A stretch of DNA of 64,000 nt from Arthrobacter sp. C2 (GCA_024207135.1 CP042428.1:3162001-3226000), one strand, 5' to 3'. Shown: positions 37,235 to 46,929, counted from the stretch's first letter. The notes: generated by a model not told the origin, from the letters alone. A program made the numbers and translations.

Positions 37235-39238
37235 ATGAGCACCGATTCGTCACTTGCTACCAACGCCGGGGATCCGAAACTCAGCGAGAACCACCGCGAC
37301 GAAAGCGTCAGGCCACAGGACGACCTGTATCGCCACGCAAACGGCACCTGGCTCTCTAGTGCACAGATCCCGGCCGACCAAGGCAGCTACGGCTCCTTCA
37401 TGGCGCTGCGAGACGATTCGGAGGCCGCTGTCCGAGCCATCATCGAGGCAGCCGCGGAAAACCGCCAAGCGGCCGACGGCTCCGTGGATGGGCGCAAGGA
37501 GCGCATCGCCAACCTCTACGCCAGCTTCATGGACGAAGAGCGCATCGAGGCTAGTGGAGTCGAACCGATCCGCGCCGACCTGGCGGCCATCTACGAAACC
37601 ACTAACATCGCAGAACTCCTCGCGCTGAGCGGATCGTTTTTCCGCCGAGGCGTTTCCGGCTTCATCCAGGCCGGGGCCAGCTCAGATGCCGGATCTCCGG
37701 AACGCAACCTGCTGACCCTGATCCAGGGCGGCCTGGGCTTGCCGGACGAGTCCTACTACCGTGAAGAGCAATTCGCGGAGCTCCTGGGCGAATACCAGGA
37801 GCACCTGGGCAGGCTGCTGTCCTTGGGAGAGCTGACCGACACTGGGACGGCGGCGCGGGACGTTGTCGCGCTGGAATCCGCGTTGGCCTCCCACCACTGG
37901 GACAGGGTCAAATGCCGCGACGCCCAGGCACGCTACAACCTCATGACGGCCGCAGAGTTGCTGGAACACATCCCGTCCCTGGCTGGGTGGCTCGAAGGTG
38001 CAGGAATCGAGGAGAAGTACTTCGCCGAGGTCGACGTGTGGCAGCCAAGCTATCTCAAGGGTCTTGAGCAGGTCCTTGGCAGCGAACCCCTCGCCTCCTG
38101 GCAGCACTGGCTGGCCGTGCAACTGATCCGCTCAAACGCACCGTACCTCTCCAGCGCATTCGTGAATGAAAACTTCTCCTTCTACTCCGCGAAGCTCGCA
38201 GGGGTGCAGGAACTACGCGAACGCTGGAAGCGCGGGGTGGCATTCACCGAAGGTGCTGTCGGCGAAGACATCGGCCAGCTCTACGTTGCGGAGCACTTCC
38301 CACAACGCAGCAAGGACGAGATGGATGCTCTGGTGGCCAACCTCATTGACGCCTATCGCCAGTCCATAGGCGAGCTTTCCTGGATGAGCCCGGAAACCAA
38401 GGACAAGGCACTGGAAAAGCTGTCGATGTTCCGCCCGAAGATTGGCTACCCGAACGAGTGGATCGACTACTCCGGCATTTCGACGGTGGCGGACAATGTC
38501 ATTTCCAATATCGCCGCGGCCAACGAATTCGAATTCCTGCGCGAACTGAAAAAGATCGATGATGGTGTGGATCGAGAACTGTGGTTCATGTACCCGCAGA
38601 CGGTCAACGCGTATTACCACCCGCTGCTGAACGAGATTGCTTTCCCTGCTGCCATCCTGCGCTCACCGTTCTTTGACGCCGATCGCGACGCTGCATCCAA
38701 CTACGGGGCCATCGGTGCGGTCATCGGGCACGAGATCGGGCATGGCTTCGACGACCAGGGCTCGCAGTTCGACGGGACCGGCGAACTGAAGAACTGGTGG
38801 ACCGACGAGGACCGGGAGGCCTTCGAAAAGCTCACCGGCAAGCTCGTTGACCAGTACGATGTGTTGGTGCCCCCGGAAGCCCCGGAACACCACGTCAACG
38901 GCAAGCTCACGCTCGGGGAGAACATCGGCGACCTGGGCGGTCTCGGCATCGCCTACACCGCCTACAAGCTCGACATGGCGGCCCGCGGGATGGACACCGA
39001 CGAGGTCATTGACGGGCTGACCGGGGATCAGCGCTTCTTCTACTCGTGGGCCGAATGCTGGCGCACGCTGTCCCGCCCGGAGACCATGATCACCCGCATC
39101 ACCACGGACCCGCACTCTCCGGGCGAATTCCGCTGCAACCAGGTACCCAAGAACATGGATGCGTTCCACGATGCCTTCGGCACCAAGCCGGGAGACGGCA
39201 TGTGGCTGGATCCGGAGGATCGCGTCAAGATCTGGTGA
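37235..39238 (+). CDS. M13 family zinc metallopeptidase (neprilysin/PepO-like)
   Basis: 667 aa, the normal size. The zinc motif HEIGH is at 499-503, the third ligand E562 lies in GENIGD with the partner D566, and HGFDDQGSQFD follows the first motif as in all M13 enzymes. The family N-terminus DDLYRHANGTWL is present. There is no signal peptide, so it probably acts in the cytoplasm on small peptides. The ATG at 37235 has AGGA upstream; longer starts are not supported. A bidirectional terminator separates it from the next gene. Confidence 0.92.
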   Translation: MSTDSSLATNAGDPKLSENHRDESVRPQDDLYRHANGTWLSSAQIPADQGSYGSFMALRDDSEAAVRAIIEAAAENRQAADGSVDGRKERIANLYASFMDEERIEASGVEPIRADLAAIYETTNIAELLALSGSFFRRGVSGFIQAGASSDAGSPERNLLTLIQGGLGLPDESYYREEQFAELLGEYQEHLGRLLSLGELTDTGTAARDVVALESALASHHWDRVKCRDAQARYNLMTAAELLEHIPSLAGWLEGAGIEEKYFAEVDVWQPSYLKGLEQVLGSEPLASWQHWLAVQLIRSNAPYLSSAFVNENFSFYSAKLAGVQELRERWKRGVAFTEGAVGEDIGQLYVAEHFPQRSKDEMDALVANLIDAYRQSIGELSWMSPETKDKALEKLSMFRPKIGYPNEWIDYSGISTVADNVISNIAAANEFEFLRELKKIDDGVDRELWFMYPQTVNAYYHPLLNEIAFPAAILRSPFFDADRDAASNYGAIGAVIGHEIGHGFDDQGSQFDGTGELKNWWTDEDREAFEKLTGKLVDQYDVLVPPEAPEHHVNGKLTLGENIGDLGGLGIAYTAYKLDMAARGMDTDEVIDGLTGDQRFFYSWAECWRTLSRPETMITRITTDPHSPGEFRCNQVPKNMDAFHDAFGTKPGDGMWLDPEDRVKIW

Positions 39239-39244
39239 CCGCCG

Positions 39245-39293
39245 ATGCTGCCGCCGTCCGTTCCCATCCGGGATGGACGGCGGCAGCATTCTT
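39245..39293. terminator. bidirectional terminator between convergent genes
   Basis: ATGCTGCCGCCGTCC (39245-39259) pairs perfectly with GGACGGCGGCAGCAT (39275-39289), then TTCTT. It can serve both the peptidase and the hydrolase genes. Confidence 0.8.
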
Positions 39294-39304
39294 GGTTCCG
39301 GCGA

Positions 39305-40177
39305 CTATGGCCGGGTGAAGTAGTCGCCGATGTCGTCGAGCAACGACGTGAACGCAGCCGGAACGGACCCGTGCATGCCCTTGGGGGTTTCGAGGTAGGT
39401 GGATCCCGGGACCACCTCATGCAGCTTCCGTGCGGTCGAACGGAAGTACTTCGCGCTTTTGGATCCCGCCATGAAGCGAGTATTTTCCGGCAGGATCGAG
39501 AATCCGCTTGCGGGTTGCGATTCCTCAAGTGCGGCCTTCAGCTCGCCCACCCCGCTGGGCAGCATTGTGCGGGCCAGCTTGCCGGCCTTGGTTCGGGAAG
39601 TCCCTGCCAGCAGCGCGGCAAGGATTGGCTCGGGAATCTTCCCCAGGGTGGGTGAAAACTTCATGCCGCGCTGCATACGTGCCAGGGCTCGACTGTTTCT
39701 CCCCGCCGCCACATCGTCCGAGAAAGCATCCAGCCACGTCGTGTCGATGGAGGCGTCAAGGTTGATGGCCGGGTCGTAGACCGCCAGGCGCGCGGGAACC
39801 GGGCCATCGCCCTTCGCCCCGGGGTCCAGGAACCTGCGCACTGCATTGAGCACCACGGCGCCGCCCAAGGAGTGCCCAAAGAGGCTTTGCGCCCCGGTGT
39901 GTTCGAGCATGAGCGCCACGTCTGCGATCTCGGTGTCCATGGAGTAGTCCGCAGGCTGCTCGGTCGAATTGCCACGCCCGCGGCGGTCGTATACGTCCAC
40001 CGTCCAGTTCTCGCCCAACCTGGCTCCGAGGGCCGCGGCAAACGGACGATAGATCAATGCGGTCAAGAACGCTCCGCCGACAACCAGGATCCGACGGTGC
40101 CCGGGAGCTTGCGGATCGCCATATGAATACAGAGCCAGTGAGCCGCCATCGGAGGTTCGCAGAATGTTTTCTTCCAT
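39305..40177 (-). CDS. alpha/beta hydrolase
   Basis: 290 aa. The nucleophile elbow GHSLGG holds the catalytic Ser (about residue 102), the strand VDVYDRRGRGNS is typical of the fold, and a C-terminal TPKGMHGSVP supplies the probable catalytic His. Substrate unknown. The start ATG at 40177 has GGAGGAATC upstream. It is divergent from lysS, whose upstream region it slightly overlaps. Confidence 0.85.
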   Translation of the reverse strand: MEENILRTSDGGSLALYSYGDPQAPGHRRILVVGGAFLTALIYRPFAAALGARLGENWTVDVYDRRGRGNSTEQPADYSMDTEIADVALMLEHTGAQSLFGHSLGGAVVLNAVRRFLDPGAKGDGPVPARLAVYDPAINLDASIDTTWLDAFSDDVAAGRNSRALARMQRGMKFSPTLGKIPEPILAALLAGTSRTKAGKLARTMLPSGVGELKAALEESQPASGFSILPENTRFMAGSKSAKYFRSTARKLHEVVPGSTYLETPKGMHGSVPAAFTSLLDDIGDYFTRP

Positions 40178-40260
40178 GATTCCTCCATCCTATTCTGCGC
40201 AGGAAAATGGCGTCGGGGTGTTGCTGAACACCTCTCAGCCCGCGCTCAGATTATTCGGAC

Positions 40261-40266
40261 TAGAAT
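40261..40266 (+). promoter_or_regulatory. -10 hexamer TAGAAT for lysS (leaderless)
   Basis: TAGAAT ends eight bases before the GTG of lysS. There is no ribosome-binding site between them, which favours a leaderless mRNA. Confidence 0.55.
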
Positions 40267-40274
40267 TGGCTATT

Positions 40275-41795
40275 GTGACTGCCGAAAAAACTGCCCCAGT
40301 AGCCAGCCCTGCCGAGACCAACGACCAGCGCCAGGTGCGCATGGACAAGCGTGCCGCTTTGTTGGCCCGCGGAGACGAAGCCTATCCAGTGGGCGTCGCG
40401 CGCACTCACTCGCTACATGAAATCCGGGAACAATTCCCCGAGCTGGCTCCGGACACCGCAACGGGTGTGACCGTTGGCATCGTCGGGCGCATCGTGTTCA
40501 TGCGCAATACCGGCAAGCTGTGCTTCGCCACCTTGCAGGAGGGCGGGCCCGAGGGCGCCGGCACCCGGCTCCAGGCCATGCTCTCGCTTGCCAACATCGG
40601 CGAGGATAAGCTGGCTGATTGGAAGTCCCTGGTGGACCTGGGCGACCACGTGCTGATCACCGGTGAGGTCATTGCCTCCCGCCGTGGCGAGCTTTCGGTC
40701 ATGGCCACCGACTGGAAGATGGCGTCCAAGGCACTGCGTCCCCTTCCTGTCCTGCACGCCGAGCTCAACGAAGAGACCCGCGTTCGCCAGCGCTACGCGG
40801 ACTTGATCGTGCGTGACGAAGCCCGTGAAATGGTCTACAAGCGTGCGGCGATCACCCGCTCGGTGCGGGACACCATGCACTCCCGCGGCTATGTCGAGGT
40901 TGAGACCCCGATGCTGCAGCTGGTCCACGGCGGCGCTTCCGCGCGCCCGTTCGAGACCCACCTGAACGCATTTGACCAGCCAATGACCCTGCGCATAGCC
41001 CTCGAGCTGTACCTCAAGCGCGCCGTCGTTGGCGGTATTGACCGCGTGTTCGAAATGGGTCGGATCTTCCGCAATGAAGGTGTGGACTCCACGCACTCCC
41101 CGGAGTTCACGATGCTCGAATGCTACGAAGCATACGCAGATCAGTTCGTGATGGCCGAGCGCATCCAGGAAATCATCCTCAATGCGGCCGACGCCGTGGG
41201 TGCCGGCCGCCAGCTTGAGACCCCCAAGGGAACCATCGACCTGGACGGGGAATGGGCATGGCTTGGTGTGTACCCGGGTCTCTCCAAGGGAGTGGGCCAG
41301 GAAATCACCCCCGAGACTTCTGCGGAAACACTGCGCGAAATTGCGCAGAAGCATGAAGTGAAAGTCGATCCAAAATGGGATGCTGAAAAGCTGGTCATTG
41401 AATTGTTTGGAGAAATCGTTGAACCGACTCTCATCAATCCGACTTTCGTCTACGATTACCCGCCGGCTGCCCAGCCGCTGGCCCGCCCGCACCGCAGCAA
41501 GCCGGGCGTCATCGAGGCCTGGGACCTGATCATTGGCGGCATGGAGCGCGGCACTGCCTTCTCCGAACTGATTGACCCAGTGATCCAGCGTGAGCGGTTG
41601 ACCGAGCAGTCCCGCATGGCCGCGGATGGCGACGACGAGGCCATGCAGCTGGACGAAGACTTCCTGCGTGCGCTGGAATATGGCGCTCCGCCAATGGGCG
41701 GTATCGGGCTGGGCATCGACCGCCTCGTCATGCTGTTTGTCGACACCGGGATCCGCGAAACCATTCTCTTTCCGTTGCTCAAGCCGGAGGCCTAA
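40275..41795 (+). CDS. lysS: lysyl-tRNA synthetase, class II
   Basis: 506 aa from GTG at 40275, the family length. It charges tRNA-Lys using ATP in the cytoplasm. An OB-fold anticodon domain (about residues 60-165) is followed by the class II core: motif 2 at FRNEGVDSTHSPEFTMLE from residue 265, and motif 3 GLGIDRLVML from about 478. The upstream in-frame codons overlap the divergent hydrolase gene and are unlikely. It is coupled to the following small gene (ATG directly after the TAA). lysS-lsr2-clpC order is as in M. tuberculosis. Confidence 0.95.
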   Translation: MTAEKTAPVASPAETNDQRQVRMDKRAALLARGDEAYPVGVARTHSLHEIREQFPELAPDTATGVTVGIVGRIVFMRNTGKLCFATLQEGGPEGAGTRLQAMLSLANIGEDKLADWKSLVDLGDHVLITGEVIASRRGELSVMATDWKMASKALRPLPVLHAELNEETRVRQRYADLIVRDEAREMVYKRAAITRSVRDTMHSRGYVEVETPMLQLVHGGASARPFETHLNAFDQPMTLRIALELYLKRAVVGGIDRVFEMGRIFRNEGVDSTHSPEFTMLECYEAYADQFVMAERIQEIILNAADAVGAGRQLETPKGTIDLDGEWAWLGVYPGLSKGVGQEITPETSAETLREIAQKHEVKVDPKWDAEKLVIELFGEIVEPTLINPTFVYDYPPAAQPLARPHRSKPGVIEAWDLIIGGMERGTAFSELIDPVIQRERLTEQSRMAADGDDEAMQLDEDFLRALEYGAPPMGGIGLGIDRLVMLFVDTGIRETILFPLLKPEA

Positions 41796-41972
41796 ATGCC
41801 GTATATCGAGGCGCTTGTCCCGACCATTGTTGTTGCCCTGGTCTTTTGGTTTGCCATCCGTGCTGTATCCAACGTGGATCGCACGGAGCGCGCAGCGGAA
41901 GCCGAAGTCGAGGAACAAATTAAATTGGCGGCACAGGCCAAGGACAACAAAAGCCCGAAAGCTGATAATTAG
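41796..41972 (+). CDS. 58-aa single-pass membrane protein after lysS
   Basis: The ATG is directly after the lysS stop, with GGAGG six bases upstream inside lysS, so it is translated from the lysS message. The protein opens MPYIEALVPTIVVALVFWFA, one membrane helix at about residues 5-26, followed by a charged tail with an amphipathic Glu/Ala helix and Lys-rich end. I do not know a named family. Being short it is easily missed in annotation. Its place between lysS and lsr2 suggests a conserved but undescribed role. Confidence 0.75.
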   Translation: MPYIEALVPTIVVALVFWFAIRAVSNVDRTERAAEAEVEEQIKLAAQAKDNKSPKADN

Positions 41973-42017
41973 CCCATTATCTCTATTTCCACTTGCTGAA
42001 TGACGCTTACTTGTGTT

Positions 42018-42023
42018 TATGAT
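42018..42023 (+). promoter_or_regulatory. probable -10 of lsr2
   Basis: TATGAT, about 70 bases before the lsr2 start; TTGCTG lies 19 bases upstream, a rather long spacing. Confidence 0.4.
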
Positions 42024-42092
42024 ATGAGTGCGAGCATGGGCCAATACCGTTAATTGGTTCATGCGAATTCCCACCCCAGCAAGGAGACGGTA

Positions 42093-42413
42093 ATGGCACG
42101 TCAGGTCCAAATAGCATTGATTGATGATATCGACGGTTCCGAGGCAGTAGAATCCATCGTATTCGGCATCGGCGGACAGCACTATGAAATTGACCTCAAT
42201 GAGGAAAATGCAGAAGCTTTCCGTGAAGCCTTTAAGCCCTACATCAAGGTTGCCCGCACCTCGAAGCAGTTCACCCCGAAGGAAGCTCCGGCCATCCGCG
42301 CCTGGGCCAAGGAGAACAACGTCAAGGTCAACGCCCGCGGCCGTCTGCAGGCCGATGTAATCGCTGCCTACCACGCAGCCCAGGCGAAGAAGTCGCGCTC
42401 GAAGTCCAAGTAG
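42093..42413 (+). CDS. lsr2: Lsr2 nucleoid-associated protein
   Basis: 106 aa. Lsr2 is the H-NS-like protein of actinobacteria that binds AT-rich DNA in the minor groove and silences foreign genes. The N-terminal dimer part has VQIALIDDIDGSEA and EIDLNEENAEAFREAF. The C-terminal DNA-binding domain has AIRAWAKENNVKVNARGR, with the RGR AT-hook-like clamp. The ATG at 42093 has AAGGAGA upstream. A strong terminator follows. Confidence 0.95.
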   Translation: MARQVQIALIDDIDGSEAVESIVFGIGGQHYEIDLNEENAEAFREAFKPYIKVARTSKQFTPKEAPAIRAWAKENNVKVNARGRLQADVIAAYHAAQAKKSRSKSK

Positions 42414-42477
42414 CACTTTCGGCACCTGATACTTCCGGCGGGCCCAGCGCCCCCGGCCGCTGTGGGGAATGCGAATA

Positions 42478-42530
42478 AACGTCGAGGGATCGGCTCCAGT
42501 GAAATGGAACCGGTCCCTCGACGTTGTTTA
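42478..42530 (+). terminator. terminator after lsr2
   Basis: AACGTCGAGGGATCGG (42478-42493) pairs with CCGGTCCCTCGACGTT (42510-42525) with one G-U, followed by GTTTA. Confidence 0.8.
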
Positions 42531-42539
42531 ATCCAAAGT

Positions 42540-42557
42540 TGAACGCCGAGGGTGAAC
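42540..42557. promoter_or_regulatory. ClgR-box-like site upstream of clpC
   Basis: TGAACGCCGAGGGTGAAC agrees with the corynebacterial ClgR consensus WNNWCGCYNANRGCGWWS at 17 of 18 positions. ClgR activates clp genes in actinobacteria. It lies about 85 bases before the clpC start. Confidence 0.5.
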
Positions 42558-42597
42558 AATGTTATCCCTTGGGCGAACATGCAACACTTGCCCGAAT

Positions 42598-42626
42598 TTG
42601 ATGCGTAGCATCGAAATACGTGTTAG
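42598..42626 (+). promoter_or_regulatory. candidate clpC promoter
   Basis: TTGATG, a 17-base spacer and TGTTAG. The -10 is imperfect; the site is downstream of the ClgR-like box as expected for an activator. Confidence 0.4.
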
Positions 42627-42641
42627 CTAGGAGTGTGCCGC

Positions 42642-45155
42642 ATGTTTGAGAGATTTACCGACCGTGCCCGTCGCGTTGTCGTGCTTGCCCAAGAAGAGGC
42701 GCGCATGCTCAACCACAACTACATCGGAACCGAGCACGTATTGCTCGGCCTCATCCATGAGGGCGAGGGAGTAGCGGCCAAGGCCCTTGAGTCGCTGAAC
42801 ATCTCTCTCGGCGCCGTGCGTGAGCAGGTCCAAGAGATCATCGGACAGGGCCAGCAGGCTCCGTCCGGTCATATTCCCTTCACCCCCCGGGCCAAGAAGG
42901 TGCTCGAGCTCTCGCTGCGCGAGGCGCTCCAGCTAGGCCACAACTACATCGGCACCGAGCACATCCTGCTCGGCCTGATTCGCGAGGGCGAGGGCGTTGC
43001 CGCCCAGGTCCTGGTGAAGCTCGGCGCCGATCTGTCCCGCGTGCGCCAGCAGGTCATCCAGCTGCTCTCCGGTTACCAGGGCGGCAAGGAAACCGCGGGT
43101 GCCGGCGTCAGCTCCGGCGGCCAGACCGAAGGCACTCCGGCAGGTTCGGCTGTGCTGGACCAGTTCGGCCGCAACCTCACCGCCGCTGCCCGCGAAGGCA
43201 AGCTCGACCCGGTCATCGGGCGCGAGTTCGAGATGGAACGCGTCATGCAGGTCCTCTCGCGACGAACCAAGAACAACCCGGTGCTCATCGGCGAGCCCGG
43301 CGTCGGCAAGACCGCGGTCGTCGAAGGGCTTGCCCAGGCGATCGTGCGCGGCGACGTCCCGGAAACCATCAAGGACAAGCAGCTCTACACCCTTGACCTC
43401 GGTTCCCTGGTGGCCGGTTCCCGCTACCGCGGTGACTTCGAGGAACGCCTGAAGAAGGTCCTCAAGGAAATCCGCACGCGCGGCGACATCATCCTCTTCA
43501 TTGACGAGATCCACACGCTGGTCGGTGCCGGTGCCGCCGAAGGCGCCATCGATGCGGCCTCGATCCTCAAGCCCATGCTGGCCCGAGGCGAACTGCAGAC
43601 CATCGGCGCGACCACGCTTGACGAGTACCGCAAGCACATCGAGAAGGACGCGGCCCTCGAACGCCGTTTCCAGCCGATCCAGGTCAAGGAACCTTCGGTG
43701 GAGCACACCACGCAGATCCTGCGTGGGCTGCGCGACCGCTACGAGGCACACCACCGCGTCTCCATCACCGATGGGGCGCTCGTGGCCGCCGCCGAACTGG
43801 CGCACCGCTACATCTCCGACCGGTTCCTTCCGGACAAGGCCATCGACTTGATCGACGAGGCCGGTGCACGCCTGCGCATCCGCCGCATGACCGCGCCCCC
43901 GGCTCTCAAGGCCATGGACGAGGAAATCTCCACGGTCCGACTGGAGAAGGAAGCCGCCATCGATGCGCAGGACTTCGAAGGTGCCGCCGCCTTGCGCGAC
44001 AAGGAAGGCAAGCTCCAGGAAGCCCGCGCGGAGAAGGAAAAGGCCTGGAAGAACGGTGAGCTCGACGAGATCGCCGAGGTCGATGCCGACCTGATCGCCG
44101 AGGTCCTGGCCAACTCCACCGGCATCCCGGTCATCAAGCTGACCGAGGAAGAATCCACGCGACTGCTGAACATGGAAGATGAGCTGCACAAGCGGGTCAT
44201 CGGCCAGGACGAGGCAATCAAGGCCATCTCCCAGGCCATCCGCCGCACCCGTGCCGGGCTGAAGGACCCGAACCGCCCCGGCGGCTCGTTCATCTTCGCC
44301 GGCCCCACCGGCGTCGGCAAGACCGAGTTGGCCAAGGCCCTCGCGGAGTTCCTCTTCGGTGAGGAAGACGCGCTGATCACGCTGGACATGTCCGAGTACT
44401 CGGAGAAGCACACGGTCTCGCGTCTCTTCGGTGCCCCTCCGGGCTACGTCGGCTACGAGGAAGGTGGCCAGCTGACCGAGAAGGTCCGTCGCCGCCCGTT
44501 CTCCGTGGTGCTCTTCGACGAGGTCGAGAAGGCCCACGCCGACCTCTTCAACTCGTTGCTGCAGATCCTGGAAGACGGCCGTTTGACCGACTCCCAGGGG
44601 CGTGTCGTGGACTTCAAGAACACGATCATCATCATGACCACCAACCTTGGCACCCGCGACATTTCCAAGGGCGTCATGACCGGCTTCCAGTCGTCCAGCG
44701 ATACCAAGACCGGTTACAACCGGATGCAGGCCAAGGTCCAGGAAGAGCTGCGCCAGCACTTCCGTCCCGAGTTCCTGAACCGTGTTGACGACGTTGTGGT
44801 GTTCCCGCAGCTGACCCAGGACGAGATCGTGGAGATCGTGGACCTGTTCCTCGGACGCCTGCGCAAGCGCCTGGTGGACCGGAACATGACCATCGAGCTG
44901 TCGCAGGCCGCACGCGTCCTGCTGGCAACCCGCGGCTACGATCCGGCCATGGGCGCCCGGCCGCTGCGCCGGACCATGCAGCGCGACATCGAGGACCAGC
45001 TTTCGGAGAAGATCCTCTTTGGCGAGCTGGTCGCCGGACAACACATCAAGGTCGATGTCGACGGCGAGGGCGACGAAGCGACGTTCACCTTCCACGGCGA
45101 GGGCGGAACCCCGCAGATCGAGGGCGAACCGGCCCCGGTCGCCATCGAGGGCTAG
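42642..45155 (+). CDS. clpC: ClpC AAA+ chaperone, Clp protease ATPase subunit
   Basis: 837 aa. The N-domain has two Clp-N repeats (each with NYIGTEH and LLGLI). The first AAA+ module has Walker A GEPGVGKT at 217-224, a UVR-type helical domain follows near 425-460, and the second module has Walker A GPTGVGKT at 554-561. It unfolds substrates for ClpP1P2. The ATG at 42642 has AGGAG upstream. It ends with a clear terminator and is monocistronic. Confidence 0.96.
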   Translation: MFERFTDRARRVVVLAQEEARMLNHNYIGTEHVLLGLIHEGEGVAAKALESLNISLGAVREQVQEIIGQGQQAPSGHIPFTPRAKKVLELSLREALQLGHNYIGTEHILLGLIREGEGVAAQVLVKLGADLSRVRQQVIQLLSGYQGGKETAGAGVSSGGQTEGTPAGSAVLDQFGRNLTAAAREGKLDPVIGREFEMERVMQVLSRRTKNNPVLIGEPGVGKTAVVEGLAQAIVRGDVPETIKDKQLYTLDLGSLVAGSRYRGDFEERLKKVLKEIRTRGDIILFIDEIHTLVGAGAAEGAIDAASILKPMLARGELQTIGATTLDEYRKHIEKDAALERRFQPIQVKEPSVEHTTQILRGLRDRYEAHHRVSITDGALVAAAELAHRYISDRFLPDKAIDLIDEAGARLRIRRMTAPPALKAMDEEISTVRLEKEAAIDAQDFEGAAALRDKEGKLQEARAEKEKAWKNGELDEIAEVDADLIAEVLANSTGIPVIKLTEEESTRLLNMEDELHKRVIGQDEAIKAISQAIRRTRAGLKDPNRPGGSFIFAGPTGVGKTELAKALAEFLFGEEDALITLDMSEYSEKHTVSRLFGAPPGYVGYEEGGQLTEKVRRRPFSVVLFDEVEKAHADLFNSLLQILEDGRLTDSQGRVVDFKNTIIIMTTNLGTRDISKGVMTGFQSSSDTKTGYNRMQAKVQEELRQHFRPEFLNRVDDVVVFPQLTQDEIVEIVDLFLGRLRKRLVDRNMTIELSQAARVLLATRGYDPAMGARPLRRTMQRDIEDQLSEKILFGELVAGQHIKVDVDGEGDEATFTFHGEGGTPQIEGEPAPVAIEG

Positions 45156-45172
45156 GCCCGAAGCAAGCAACT

Positions 45173-45220
45173 ACGCCCCTGGGGCGGCATCCGCAAGGAA
45201 GGCCACCCCAGGGGCGTTTT
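45173..45220 (+). terminator. rho-independent terminator of clpC
   Basis: ACGCCCCTGGGG (45173-45184) pairs perfectly with CCCCAGGGGCGT (45206-45217), followed by TTT. Confidence 0.9.
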
Positions 45221-45284
45221 GCATGCGCCGGCAACGGTCCGGGGCTTCAGCTACACAATTGACCTCGGGCCCCGGCCCCGGGCA

Positions 45285-45290
45285 TAGGAT
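45285..45290 (+). promoter_or_regulatory. -10 hexamer TAGGAT for the GNAT gene (leaderless)
   Basis: TAGGAT ends six bases before the ATG at 45297. TTGACC at 45259-45264 is a possible -35, though 20 bases away. Confidence 0.5.
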
Positions 45291-45296
45291 ACGTAG

Positions 45297-45803
45297 ATGA
45301 ATTCCTTTACCGTCAGGCGGGCCAAGACCAGCGATGTGAAGAGCATCCGAAACCTGGTCCGGCCGCTGGCCGAGAACCGCGTCCTGCTGGAAAAGGAGGC
45401 GGTCGCCTACTACGAGAACCTTCAGGAGTTCTTCGTTGCCGAGGATTCGGAGGGGAATGTCATCGGCTGCGGCGGGCTGCACGTGATGTGGGAAGACATT
45501 GCCGAGGTCCGCACCCTGGCCACGGACGCCGGATGGCGCGGCCACGGCGTGGGGCACCGCCTGCTGCAGAAGCTCCTCGCCGAGGCCCGCGAGCTGGGGG
45601 TGTCACGGGTGTTCTGCCTGACCTTCGAGGTCGACTTCTTCCTGCGCAACGGGTTCTCCGTGATGGCCGAGCAGTCCGCCGTCGACCCGGAGGTCTACTC
45701 CGAGCTCCTGCGCTCCACCGACGAGGGCGTGGCCGAGTTCCTGGACTTGGCCCGGGTCAAGCCAAACACGCTGGGCAACACCCGGATGATCACCCACTTC
45801 TAG
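45297..45803 (+). CDS. argA: amino-acid N-acetyltransferase (N-acetylglutamate synthase type)
   Basis: 168 aa, a single GNAT domain. It resembles the short actinobacterial ArgA (Rv2747 type), which acetylates glutamate for arginine synthesis using acetyl-CoA. Features are VRRAKTSDVKSIRNLV at the start, EVRTLATDAGWRGHGVGHRLL as the acetyl-CoA-binding motif A, and CLTFEVDFFLRNGF near the end. No arginine genes are adjacent, so the specific substrate rests on similarity. Confidence 0.8.
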   Translation: MNSFTVRRAKTSDVKSIRNLVRPLAENRVLLEKEAVAYYENLQEFFVAEDSEGNVIGCGGLHVMWEDIAEVRTLATDAGWRGHGVGHRLLQKLLAEARELGVSRVFCLTFEVDFFLRNGFSVMAEQSAVDPEVYSELLRSTDEGVAEFLDLARVKPNTLGNTRMITHF

Positions 45804-45810
45804 CTGCGGA

Positions 45811-45835
45811 ACTGACCCGAACCTTCCGGGTCAGT
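45811..45835. terminator. bidirectional terminator hairpin
   Basis: ACTGACCCG pairs perfectly with CGGGTCAGT around a seven-base loop, between the convergent GNAT gene and mutY. It overlaps the mutY stop codon. Confidence 0.65.
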
Positions 45836-46826
45836 GCGGCAACCCGATGCCCGCGGCGGATTGCTGGGCCAGGCCGTCGGCCAGCAGGGACCCCAGGGCG
45901 CGTTCGCGTTGCTCGGCGCCGGCTTCCAGCGCGTGCAGGCCGACCCACGCCTGGTGGACGGGCTCCGCCTCGCGGGCCGGGTTCAGCCGGCGGGGATCCT
46001 GCCCCTCGAGCGCAAGGTCGGGGACCCCGAGCAGCTCGGAGCGGTCCACCGGGCCGGCGGAGTGCCGCAGCACCGCCATCATGGCCCCGCGCACCTGCCG
46101 GTCGGTGCCGTGCCACGGCTGGCCCTTGGGCTTGTAGTGCGGTTCGGGCCGTCCGGCGGCAATCCAGGCACAGCTCTCGAGCACCGGGCAGTCCTCGCAG
46201 CGCGGGGATCGGGCCGTGCACACCAGTGCACCGAGTTCCATCACGGCGATGTTCCAGCCGTTGGCAAGAGCTGTGCCGTTCGGATCCTCGGGCCCGGAGG
46301 CGGGGAGCAGGCGTGCGGCCAGCGCGAGTTCGGCGGCGTTCTGGTTTTGTTCCGGCAACGCCTTGCCGCTGACCAGACGGGCGTGGACCCGGCGGATGTT
46401 GGTGTCCACCACCACGGTGGGGACCTTGAACGCGAAGCACGCGATGGCCGCGGCGGTGTAGGTGCCGATTCCGGGCAGGGCGAGCAGCTCCGCCTCGGTC
46501 CCCGGGACCCGGCCGCCATGCTCGTTGGCGATCACGGTGGCGGCGGCATGCAGGCGCAGGGCCCGGCGCGGGTAGCCCAGCCGGCCCCAGGCCTTGACGG
46601 CCTCGGCGACCGGCTCTGCGGCCAGCGCGGCCGGGGTGGGCCAACGTTCCATCCAGGCCTCCCACACCGGGAGCACCCGAACCACCGGGGTCTGCTGCAG
46701 CATGAACTCCGAGACCATCACGGCCCATGGCCCGGCAGGCTCGCGGCGCCATGGCAGGTCGCGGGCATGGGCGAGGTACCAGTCGGTGATTTCACGGTGG
46801 ATCTTCGGCAGGTCGGGGTGGGCCAC
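45831..46826 (-). CDS. mutY: A/G-specific adenine glycosylase
   Basis: 331 aa, GTG start. It removes adenine mispaired with 8-oxoguanine. The HhH-GPD fold is complete: catalytic Glu40 in SEFMLQQT, helix-hairpin-helix LPGIGTYTA at 117-125, catalytic Asp141 in VVVDTNIRR. The iron-sulfur ligands C203, C210, C213 and C219 have the standard spacing. The C-terminal part is shorter than in E. coli MutY, as in other actinobacteria. Confidence 0.94.
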   Translation of the reverse strand: MAHPDLPKIHREITDWYLAHARDLPWRREPAGPWAVMVSEFMLQQTPVVRVLPVWEAWMERWPTPAALAAEPVAEAVKAWGRLGYPRRALRLHAAATVIANEHGGRVPGTEAELLALPGIGTYTAAAIACFAFKVPTVVVDTNIRRVHARLVSGKALPEQNQNAAELALAARLLPASGPEDPNGTALANGWNIAVMELGALVCTARSPRCEDCPVLESCAWIAAGRPEPHYKPKGQPWHGTDRQVRGAMMAVLRHSAGPVDRSELLGVPDLALEGQDPRRLNPAREAEPVHQAWVGLHALEAGAEQRERALGSLLADGLAQQSAAGIGLPH

Positions 46827-46917
46827 GATGGGGAGAAATCCTTTGGCTGGAAGGGGAATGCTGGCGATATCACTCTAGCTGGCGGCGTGGGAGTCGGGAT
46901 CAAAACGATTGGTTTCG

Positions 46918-46923
46918 TAGCCT
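46918..46923 (+). promoter_or_regulatory. -10 hexamer TAGCCT (possible leaderless start)
   Basis: TAGCCT ends six bases before the ATG at 46930. Confidence 0.35.
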
Positions 46924-46929
46924 TGAGGC

